NCBI GenBank assembly: GCA_964564735.1
Contig: CAZMCH010000001.1
Coordinates: forward strand, 1-64,000
Length of the DNA: 64,000 nucleotides
Direction: 5' to 3'
From: CAZMCH01 sp964564735
GTDB taxonomy: Bacteria; Poribacteria; DTPJ01
Shown here one piece after another: positions 44,601-51,254 of this stretch. Position numbers and translations under genes: made by a program. The stretch's first letter is position 1; the number at the start of each line of letters is the position of its first letter. The notes under the pieces are model-generated. The model saw only the letters and a list, made by a program, of their open reading frames with translations. It ran no database searches and was not told the origin of the DNA.

Positions 44601-46700
44601 GATCTGTTTGGGACTACTTCCATCGGAATCTATAACCCAAAGTTTCCATTTTTCTTGTTTTGATGGCTGTGGATTTGCTATCATTGATTGATAGACTATC
44701 ATATCTCCTGCCGGAGACCATGCAGGCTTTCTTTCAATTGCAGCATCACGAGTGAGTCTTGTGCGGTTAGTTCCATCTGGTGACATTAGCCAAAGGTCTT
44801 CTGTTCCACCTTCATCAGAACAATAGACTATTCTATCGCTATTAGGAGACCATGACGGAGATACATAATCCCAATTTAGATCAGGTAAAGTTATCTGAGA
44901 GAATTCTTCTGACGATATTGAGATAGGTTTAGGTTGATCTATATCAACTATTGTCTCGCTTTTTGATTCATTGCCAGCTTTATCAGAAGCAGTAACTCTC
45001 AAAACATATCTTCCTTTGAGATTTGATGTATTCCAAATCATTATTCTTTCACGATCCAATTCCCTCTTAAAAGGTCCAACCAGATTCACCCATGTTGAAG
45101 GAAATACGCTTATACCATATTCTACATTAGCCTCAAGAAGATTATTATCAGTAACACTTATTATTATAGGAATTTCTCCTGTTATCGTAGAATATGAACG
45201 GGGCGAATGTATCATCAGGTTTGGTGGATCAGCATCACATATAACTTTTTGTGATATTTCAGAAGGCAAGCCTATATTTCCGACCTCATCAACCGCAGAA
45301 ACATATATCCGATAAGTTTTGTTGCTTTCACCTGCTAGATCATAGAATGTTTTTGTAGTATCACCAACAAAAGCAAATTCACTATCATCAGTGGAAGCAT
45401 AAATATTATATTTTGCTATATCAGTCGCATTTGGAGACTTCCACATAAAAGTTATTTTTTTATCATCATCATAGCCAAGATTAGCGGTAAGATCGAAGTG
45501 TGATGGAACACCAGGGCGATCTGGAGGCACTGTATCACGTCTTACATAGAAAAGATTTGATTCTAAGTCGCTGACAATATTTGTCCAAAAAAGATGTATT
45601 TGTCCACTTGTTGTAATCGCATCGGGCATAATTAGAGGATTGTCTGAGCTAATCAAAGATTCTGTATCAGATATTTCGCCATCTATCATGGTTGAATAGA
45701 ATATTTCCCAATCACCATTTCGACCATCTTGCCAGAAAAACCAAGCCGAAGGATTTATATCAGATGATGTAGCCCTTGATACAATAACTTTTGGCAATAT
45801 TGATTCCGCTTCTCCGTATGTTACACGACTTGCTTTTGACCATTCGTTTCCATGATTTTTGCTATAAGAAGCATAAATATCTCTATAAACTGAGAGTTCC
45901 TCTAGGCATTGCCAAGTAACATATACATTTGGTTCAATTCCACCGATAGAAGGAGAACTACAATTAAAGATCGATGAAAGCTTTATCTCTGAGCTGTTTT
46001 GATTCTCACCCAATCTTCTGAAAAAAACACTCCAAAAACCTTCTCTTTTGTCTATCCATGTTATGTAGGCATTTCTTGCACCGCACCATACTGCTGGCTC
46101 TTTGGTTTCCCATTTTCCATCTGCCAATGTCTGTGTTTCAGAGAAAGTTTCACCATTGTCCATACTTCTGGTTAAATATGCAGAAGACTTACCTTGTTCA
46201 TCTGTATTTTCCCAGACAACATAAAGATAGGAATTTGGCATAATTGTTGTTATGGCTATATCAGGTCGCTTTGCATTTTTCTGATCCTTGGAGAGTAGAA
46301 TATTATCCGTCCAAGATTCACCGTCCCATTTTTTGTAATATATCTGCGAAATCTCACCATCATTTTCTCGCCAAACAACATAAACATTTTTGGCATCGCA
46401 GGCTATCGCTGGTTGGCTTGATTCCCCAAGAGTAAGAGTTATGCGCTCCTCCCTACTCCATATTTGCCCTGTGTCTTCACTTGATCGGAAAAATATCTCT
46501 GAATTACCTGTGCGATTATCAGCCCAAACGACATATATCTTGTTCTCAAACGAACAGGCATCAGCATCTGTTGATAATGCCTGACCAAATGAAAACTGCT
46601 GTGGATTAGTCCAGAATTTTGGTAATTCACAAAAGGCAGGTAATGAAAATATAAAAACTACAAAAAAAATTGCTGGTAAGTATGTTTTGAGAGTTTTCAT
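41664..46700 (-). CDS. Giant secreted mosaic protein (BNR-like, FN3, TolB propeller, Ig-like, FlgD-like tail)
   Basis: The product has 1678 residues and a signal peptide (residues 1-24). Residues 25-385 contain sialidase-type BNR/Asp-box-like repeats (SEIFFRSSEDTGQIWSREER, YLTRSMDNGETFSETQTL). About 395-490 is a fibronectin III domain. About 600-880 is a six-bladed TolB-like propeller (SPSWSPNSDRIVY, KPAWSPAGDMIVY, NPSWSPDGSAIAF, NPKWSPDGSTIIY, EPVWSPDKKWIMF, NPSWSPYMDMIVY). Several Ig-like domains follow. Residues 1590-1678 form a FlgD-like or T9SS-like sorting domain (IKAYPNPARNNVNIEF, NKVASGVYIYVLEA). It is probably surface-exposed or secreted. It lies 65 bases after the oxidoreductase gene. 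Function unknown; adhesion or polymer binding is plausible. Confidence 0.82.
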   Translation of the reverse strand: MKTLKTYLPAIFFVVFIFSLPAFCELPKFWTNPQQFSFGQALSTDADACSFENKIYVVWADNRTGNSEIFFRSSEDTGQIWSREERITLTLGESSQPAIACDAKNVYVVWRENDGEISQIYYKKWDGESWTDNILLSKDQKNAKRPDIAITTIMPNSYLYVVWENTDEQGKSSAYLTRSMDNGETFSETQTLADGKWETKEPAVWCGARNAYITWIDKREGFWSVFFRRLGENQNSSEIKLSSIFNCSSPSIGGIEPNVYVTWQCLEELSVYRDIYASYSKNHGNEWSKASRVTYGEAESILPKVIVSRATSSDINPSAWFFWQDGRNGDWEIFYSTMIDGEISDTESLISSDNPLIMPDAITTSGQIHLFWTNIVSDLESNLFYVRRDTVPPDRPGVPSHFDLTANLGYDDDKKITFMWKSPNATDIAKYNIYASTDDSEFAFVGDTTKTFYDLAGESNKTYRIYVSAVDEVGNIGLPSEISQKVICDADPPNLMIHSPRSYSTITGEIPIIISVTDNNLLEANVEYGISVFPSTWVNLVGPFKRELDRERIMIWNTSNLKGRYVLRVTASDKAGNESKSETIVDIDQPKPISISSEEFSQITLPDLNWDYVSPSWSPNSDRIVYCSDEGGTEDLWLMSPDGTNRTRLTRDAAIERKPAWSPAGDMIVYQSMIANPQPSKQEKWKLWVIDSDGSSPKQITFGEGSDTNPSWSPDGSAIAFDTDIDGDSEIWIITNINRVLSGEQPQTRKLTNNRWDDKNPKWSPDGSTIIYQSNGKGSWDIYEMEADGDNPKPLIDTIYDEIEPVWSPDKKWIMFSTNENGGHYEIKAINWLSQSEQVFLSSPNVDAHNPSWSPYMDMIVYESNGALYTTTLSNPLKKLDGYISFPKGGDMLSGYVDIKGIANGINFAYYAVQYFDPETNKYYSIGGNSTAQVFNDGFLGKWDTNELEGQYKLILTVRGVNGEYIEDSAWVIISNRLPFIVIDEPEDNLKTKNSIIDFKGRAEPYATVTIDGDLIKLDKDGSFSRKIQLIEGLNKININVRNGLDQNNEFTIERKVILDTVPPILNIESPIDFQVTNVPYITIKGKVEEKAEINVLSSRVWTDGNGNFQKRISLKEGDNIITVVASDSLGQYTSIQRRVIFKRDKEIVSDPNAPAIVDVFPDNNAVYTGRSLKISAKLIDDIGIDPFSIRLWFDDKEIDSKDYELDIGLLKSEQIISIDQYPIINLAYKPIYPISDGKHSFKIYLEDTSGNIAESAFNFSIDTITPEAFISAFLSDKSDKINIVVSVNKPLNEINSIAVVPNFGMGYTLSNLAKKDDHYEASLNIAPSQKNFHISFSAKTYLGSKIEASGFLAWDVIRSGEQINIGSDNSAGFISDPVNIRNGRLTVTLRSQDGLDSDILSIYKNDFEFRRLKPVGLIYILSTTPEPGEGMIKGILNLPKSSTDSNNLVMFRWDDSQMKWQALDRLDLSDNFVSSKVDNVGTYALFADIEPPIISNISPIDASEVPLDRFLVEATIIDNGSGVAKIDVIVDGKQVSYEYDSANGKLIYYPSELDWGFHKMQIIATDRAGNIAEMFTSFQTREVFQFIKIKAYPNPARNNVNIEFKLTKSAEVTLKIYTINGELVFDTMKNNIAQGIFQWKCRNNSGNKVASGVYIYVLEAKIFETKIHKQGKIALIK

Positions 46701-46724
46701 CTTATGGATTGCTTGGCAAATGAG

Positions 46725-46756
46725 ATAGTAGGCTGAGTTTTAACCCATCCTACTAT
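46725..46756. repeat. Hairpin between the AOR gene and the giant mosaic gene
   Basis: ATAGTAGG (46725-46732) pairs with CCTACTAT (46749-46756) over 8 bp with a 16-base loop. No T-run follows on either strand, so it is probably an mRNA stability element or weak terminator, not a clear intrinsic terminator. Confidence 0.4.
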
Positions 46757-46765
46757 TAATTCAGT

Positions 46766-48625
46766 CTATTTAAGGTCTTTGGCTACTTCGTCAAGACCAA
46801 GTTCCGCCAATTTTTTCTGGCTTGGAATCATTGTAACGGGATCCCAGTCAATAAACTCAAGGTATTCTTTGATCATTGTCTCTATATCTATTTCTATATC
46901 TTTCAAAGGACCTCTTGGGAGTTTTGGTCTGCCAATGATCCTACCGGGCAAATTTCTATTGAGAGGATTATGACCTTCACGAAGGTTAAAAGCATGTCTT
47001 ATGGTGCCAATTCTTTCACCAGTTTTCTGAAATTCCTCAAGTGTAAAATTCCAACCAGTAACAGAAGTCATAAAATCTGGAACAGAATTAACATGGATAG
47101 CACAATATCCAAACATACAAAGCCCCGCAGCATTTACTACGTGCATCATATCAACAAGGGCTTTTTGATGTTCAGCCCTACCAGTATAGACTCCTTGCTG
47201 AGGTTTCTCTATCCATAAACCATCACCAGGACCGATGAGTTCTCCACCCTGAGTATGACGACCCGGGGTTGCATCAAGATAATAGGTAGTAGCTAATCCA
47301 TGTGTGAATTTTGGATCGTGCATGGGTATTTCCTGACCGCCAATATGAATTGCATATTGCTCAGAGCCTTTTCCTATTTTATCTGCTGCGATTTTTTCAC
47401 CATCAGCCAAAATTTCTCCAAAACCCTCTCGTTTTGCAAGTTTTTCTGTCATTGCTACGATAGCTTCTGCATTGCCCCATTTGAGTTCAATGCCATCAGT
47501 ATCTTCATTAGTTATGATTCCATTTTCATAACACTCTATTGCAAACGCTATAGTGCAACCAGCTGAGATTGTATCCAGTCCCATTCTGTTACATATTTCA
47601 TTGAGTTTAATTATCGATTCGATATTATCGTTAAGACACATTGTTCCATACGAACCAAGAGTTTCATATTCAGGTTTATGAGCTTCTGATGCAAAAGGAC
47701 CTGATGAAACCTTAGTATGACCACCACAGCTTATAGGACAATGCCAACAGCCATATTTCTTTTCCTGATATGCAATAACTGCGTCGTCGCTGATTTTTGT
47801 CGCTGTTGGAAAAACCTCTGAACCAGCGTCACTCCAATTCTTAACAGGGGCATCTCCACTTTCCGAAGCACCTGCTGTAATACCTGCCGTGCCATATTTT
47901 ATTAGTGTTTGTCCGAAGTCATTATCCTTGATAGTGGCAATATAACTTCGTCTGAGTTCTTTTGTTTTAGCATCGTCAGCCAAAGGAACTTCGATATTTC
48001 CTTTTGCGACAATAGCTTTTAGTTTCTTTGAACCCATAACCGCACCAACACCCGATCTCCCAGCAGCACGCCCTTTATCATTGATAACACATGAGATTAG
48101 GGAAAGTTTCTCACCAGAGGGACCTATACATGCACTTCTTGAATCTTTGCCGTATTTTTCTTTCAATAGATCATCTGTTTCATTTGTATCTTTGCCCCAG
48201 AGCCAACCTGCGTCTTTTAGTTCTGCTTTGCCATTATCAAGGACAAGATAAACAGGCTTTTCAGATATACCTGTAAAAAACACACCATCATATCCAGCAA
48301 ATTTTAGATATGGTCCAAAGTCTCCGCCTGAATTTGCATCACCCCATGTTCCTGTAAGTGGAGATTTGCAAACAACAACATACCTTGATCCGATAACTGC
48401 TGGCGTGCCTGTCAATGGACCTGTAAGGAAACCTAACATATTATCAGGTCCAAGTGGATCAACTCCCGGTTTCATTCTGTCATACAAAATCTTTGCGCCA
48501 AGACCATATCCACCGATGAATTTGCGGAGTATATCTTCGCCAAAGAATTCCTCTTTCATCTCTCCATTTGATAAGTCAACGAATAGTATCTTCGCTGAAC
48601 CATTACCCATGTAACCTCCTGCCAT
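46766..48625 (-). CDS. Aldehyde ferredoxin oxidoreductase, tungsten-type
   Basis: AOR-family enzymes oxidise aldehydes to acids (or the reverse) using a tungsten bis-pyranopterin and one [4Fe-4S] cluster, with ferredoxin as partner. The 619-residue protein is the usual length. The N-terminal domain shows GGYGLGAKILYDRMKPGVDP and TGTPAVIGSRYVVVCKSPLT. Cluster ligands are Cys293, Cys296 and Cys300 (YGCWHCPISCGG), with Cys503 near AAGLCMFGYC as the fourth; family motifs RMGLDTISAG and TPGRHTQGGE are also present. An AAGGAG site precedes the ATG. It implies anaerobic or microaerobic metabolism. Which aldehyde is used cannot be read from the sequence. Confidence 0.95.
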   Translation of the reverse strand: MAGGYMGNGSAKILFVDLSNGEMKEEFFGEDILRKFIGGYGLGAKILYDRMKPGVDPLGPDNMLGFLTGPLTGTPAVIGSRYVVVCKSPLTGTWGDANSGGDFGPYLKFAGYDGVFFTGISEKPVYLVLDNGKAELKDAGWLWGKDTNETDDLLKEKYGKDSRSACIGPSGEKLSLISCVINDKGRAAGRSGVGAVMGSKKLKAIVAKGNIEVPLADDAKTKELRRSYIATIKDNDFGQTLIKYGTAGITAGASESGDAPVKNWSDAGSEVFPTATKISDDAVIAYQEKKYGCWHCPISCGGHTKVSSGPFASEAHKPEYETLGSYGTMCLNDNIESIIKLNEICNRMGLDTISAGCTIAFAIECYENGIITNEDTDGIELKWGNAEAIVAMTEKLAKREGFGEILADGEKIAADKIGKGSEQYAIHIGGQEIPMHDPKFTHGLATTYYLDATPGRHTQGGELIGPGDGLWIEKPQQGVYTGRAEHQKALVDMMHVVNAAGLCMFGYCAIHVNSVPDFMTSVTGWNFTLEEFQKTGERIGTIRHAFNLREGHNPLNRNLPGRIIGRPKLPRGPLKDIEIDIETMIKEYLEFIDWDPVTMIPSQKKLAELGLDEVAKDLK

Positions 48626-48637
48626 AGCTTTCTCCTT

Positions 48638-48823
48638 TCATTTTTTTATTGATGAATCATCAATAGATACCTTCGATATGTCTGATAGTATAGATGAATC
48701 TTTTATAATCTCACCACGAATAAAAGAACCATGAGTTTTACAATAAAAAATCTTTATTACGATTTCTTTTTCTTTACCACCTGAGTAATCCGTTTCTTTC
48801 TTTTTATGAGAAGATACTCTCAT
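48638..48823 (-). CDS. Possible small protein in the AOR leader
   Basis: This is a 61-codon frame ending 12 bases before the AOR start and lying downstream of the predicted AOR promoter. The product is Lys/Ser/Ile-rich with one CKTHGSF motif and no recognisable family; it is not obviously a MoaD/ThiS-type carrier, which sometimes accompanies AOR genes. There is no convincing ribosome-binding site before the ATG, and this frame could be non-coding. I list it because it occupies most of the leader with no stop. Confidence 0.35.
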   Translation of the reverse strand: MRVSSHKKKETDYSGGKEKEIVIKIFYCKTHGSFIRGEIIKDSSILSDISKVSIDDSSIKK

Positions 48824-48879
48824 GTTTCTAACTCAGCGACATAATGAACAATATTCCATATATATCACCTATTTTTTAT

Positions 48880-48908
48880 ATTTTATCATGTAGAGTTTTT
48901 AATAGCAA
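48880..48908 (-). promoter_or_regulatory. Candidate promoter for the AOR gene
   Basis: On the minus strand TTGCTA (48903-48908) is followed after 17 bases by TAAAAT (48880-48885), matching 4/6 and 5/6 of consensus. It diverges from the deoC promoter only 20 bases away, so the two could compete or share a regulator. Confidence 0.5.
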
Positions 48909-48927
48909 GAAAAATCCGCTTTTCTGC

Positions 48928-48956
48928 TTGACTACTCAACATAAGCATAGTAAACT
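48928..48956 (+). promoter_or_regulatory. Candidate promoter for deoC-rarA
   Basis: TTGACT (48928-48933) is followed after 17 bases by TAAACT (48951-48956), matching 5/6 and 4/6 of consensus. It lies about 50 bases before the deoC start. Confidence 0.45.
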
Positions 48957-49005
48957 AACTTTTGCAAGCTATTGATAATAAAACAATATTGAATGGGAGA
49001 TAATC

Positions 49006-49686
49006 ATGGATTATAAATTAAGTGATATTGCAAAAATGATCGATCATTCACTTTTACACCCTAAAATGACAGATAATGAATTGATAGAGGGATGTAAAAT
49101 TGCCATCAAATATGATGTTGCTAGTGTTTGTATAAAACCCTATTATGTTAAAGAGACTGCAAATATATTAAATGGTTCAGGTGTTAAAACAGGAACTACT
49201 ATTGGTTTTCCTCACGGTGGACATTCAACAGCTATCAAGGTTATCGAATCCGAGCAAGCCTTAACTGATGGGGCTGAAGAACTTGATATGGTCGTAAATA
49301 TCGGGAAAGTCCTTAGTCTTGATTGGGATTATGTTTTTGATGATATTAAGTCTGTTGTTGAGATGGGACATTCCAGCGATGCAATTGTGAAGGTTATATT
49401 TGAAAATTGCTATTTACAAGATGCTCATAAAATAAAACTATGTGAGATATGCGGTATGGTTGGTGCTGACTTCGTAAAAACGTCAACAGGATATGGTGAT
49501 GGCGGTGCAACTATTGACGACCTGAAACTAATGAGAAGATATTCTCCACCAACCGTTCAAGTTAAGGCTGCTGGTGGAATACGCACTCTCGATCAAGCCC
49601 TTGAAGTCAGGAAGGTTGGCGTTACTCGTATTGGTGCAACGAGAACTGTTGATATACTTGAGGAATGTAAAAAGCGTCTTGGATAA
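49006..49686 (+). CDS. deoC: Deoxyribose-phosphate aldolase
   Basis: DeoC cleaves 2-deoxyribose-5-phosphate to acetaldehyde and glyceraldehyde-3-phosphate in deoxynucleoside salvage. The 226-residue protein has the usual length. Motifs are IDHSLLHPKMTDNEL, ASVCIKPYYV, TTIGFPHGGH, EELDMVVNIGK, the Schiff-base Lys158 in DFVKTSTGYG, and Lys187 in VKAAGGIRTLDQA. GGGAGA precedes the ATG. The acetaldehyde product could in principle feed the nearby AOR; the genes are divergent with facing promoters, so this is a speculative link. rarA follows after 17 bases. Confidence 0.97.
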   Translation: MDYKLSDIAKMIDHSLLHPKMTDNELIEGCKIAIKYDVASVCIKPYYVKETANILNGSGVKTGTTIGFPHGGHSTAIKVIESEQALTDGAEELDMVVNIGKVLSLDWDYVFDDIKSVVEMGHSSDAIVKVIFENCYLQDAHKIKLCEICGMVGADFVKTSTGYGDGGATIDDLKLMRRYSPPTVQVKAAGGIRTLDQALEVRKVGVTRIGATRTVDILEECKKRLG

Positions 49687-49703
49687 ACTATAGAAGGCAA
49701 ATC

Positions 49704-51026
49704 ATGGATCAAAACAATCTCTTTGAAGATGCCACAAATGAAAGAAATTTTGCAGAAGCACCATTGGCTTATCGCATGCGTCCTAGAACGCTTGATGAAT
49801 TTGTCGGGCAACAGCATATTATAGGTCAAGGAAAGCTATTGCGAAGGGCTATTGAGGCGGATCGAATAACATCAGTTATTTTTTATGGTCCTCCGGGAAC
49901 TGGAAAAACTTCCCTTGCGCATATTATTGCCAATAGAACTCAGGCATCTTTTCAGCAATGTAATGCTATTAATAGCAGTGTTAGTGAACTAAGACAACTG
50001 ATAAGAGAAGCAAAAGACAGGCGTTCCTTGCACTCAAAAAGGACAATACTCTTTGTTGATGAAATACACCATTTTAATAAATCTCAACAGGATTCCTTAT
50101 TGCCAGACATTGAATCGGGAAATGTGATATTTATCGGTGCAACAACACAAAATCCCTATTTTTACATAATACCAACGATATTATCAAGATCGCAAATATT
50201 TCAATTCTATCCACTCAAGGAATCCGATCTCAGAGGTGTTATAAAAAGGGCTTTAAGTGACCCTGAACGTGGTTTTGGTAAGTTAAAAGTGAATATTACA
50301 GAAGAAGCCATCAAACACCTTATAGATTCATCAAGCGGAGATTCTAGGCGAGTGCTAAACGGTCTTGAGCTTGCTGTTTTGACAACCGTTCCAGATTCAG
50401 AAGGGGTTACAAACATTGATCTTGCAATAGCGGAGGAATCAATACAAAAACGAGCTGTTGTTTATGATTCTTCGGATGACTCGCATTATGACACTATATC
50501 AGCATTTATTAAGAGCATGCGGGGTTCTGATCCAGATGCTGCATTGTTTTGGCTTGCAAAGATGCTTTATGCTGGCGAAGATCCTAGATTTATTGCTCGT
50601 AGAATATTAATTTGCGCATCTGAAGATGTAGGAAACGCCGATCCCCATGCCTTGCTTGTTGCAAATGCTGCATTAAGCGCTGTGGAGTTTGTTGGTATGC
50701 CCGAAGCACAGATACCACTTGCACAAGCAGTTGCATATATCGCTTGCGCACCCAAAAGTAACACTGCTATAACAAGTATTAGCAAGGCAATGGAAGATAT
50801 TAAAGCAGGCGTTTCAACTATTGTTCCTCAGCATTTGAGAGACGCTAGCTATGCCAGCGCAAAGAAGTTTGGACATGGCGTAGAATATAAGTATCCACAT
50901 GATTACGAAGGACATTATATAAAGCAAAGATATATGATTCACAACGCAAAGTATTATGAACCCAGCGATGAGGGATATGAAAAGAAGATCAAAGAAAGGC
51001 TGGAAAAATGGAGGAATAAAAAATAA
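49704..51026 (+). CDS. rarA: Replication-associated recombination protein A (MgsA/Mgs1 family AAA+ ATPase)
   Basis: RarA is an AAA+ ATPase of the clamp-loader clade that acts at stalled replication forks. The 440-residue product has the normal length. Conserved parts are LAYRMRPRTLDEFVGQQHII, Walker A GPPGTGKT (residues 62-69), Walker B ILFVDEIHHFNKSQQD, sensor 1 IFIGATTQNPYF, and the C-terminal tetramerisation part (GSDPDAALFWLAKMLYAGED, RRILICASEDVGNADPHAL). It lies 17 bases after deoC. The pairing with deoC looks coincidental. The 228-base gap after it contains two short palindromes (51134-51156 and 51166-51179). Confidence 0.96.
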   Translation: MDQNNLFEDATNERNFAEAPLAYRMRPRTLDEFVGQQHIIGQGKLLRRAIEADRITSVIFYGPPGTGKTSLAHIIANRTQASFQQCNAINSSVSELRQLIREAKDRRSLHSKRTILFVDEIHHFNKSQQDSLLPDIESGNVIFIGATTQNPYFYIIPTILSRSQIFQFYPLKESDLRGVIKRALSDPERGFGKLKVNITEEAIKHLIDSSSGDSRRVLNGLELAVLTTVPDSEGVTNIDLAIAEESIQKRAVVYDSSDDSHYDTISAFIKSMRGSDPDAALFWLAKMLYAGEDPRFIARRILICASEDVGNADPHALLVANAALSAVEFVGMPEAQIPLAQAVAYIACAPKSNTAITSISKAMEDIKAGVSTIVPQHLRDASYASAKKFGHGVEYKYPHDYEGHYIKQRYMIHNAKYYEPSDEGYEKKIKERLEKWRNKK

Positions 51027-51165
51027 TATCGGGAAAATAAGGGTATAAAAATTGCATAAATCATGGTTGTAGGTAGTCAGAATCCTGTTATTTTTCGTTT
51101 ATTTACTAAAATATGAATAATATTTTAATCTTTGTTGATATGACAATAAAATATCAATGTATATT

Positions 51166-51179
51166 TGCACGAAATCGTG
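51166..51179. repeat. Short perfect palindrome upstream of the CARDB/toroid gene
   Basis: GCACGAAATCGTGC is a perfect inverted repeat (GCACG, AAAT, CGTGC). A second inverted repeat, TTGATAT/ATATCAA, lies about 10-30 bases upstream. Both sit 75-120 bases before the start at 51255 and could be operators or RNA hairpins. No clear consensus promoter was found in 51027-51254. Confidence 0.35.
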
Positions 51180-51254
51180 CAGATTGGATATGTTTTTGGG
51201 GCATTATATATTATGAGTAATGTTGCATAGAAATTTATAGAAGGGAAGTAAAAG

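Noticed and set aside
51042..51055. GG-N10-GC pattern (GGTATAAAAATTGC) as a sigma54 promoter for the 830-residue protein gene
   Set aside because: It matches the two dinucleotides and TTGCA but lacks TGGCAC; chance matches are common in AT-rich DNA.
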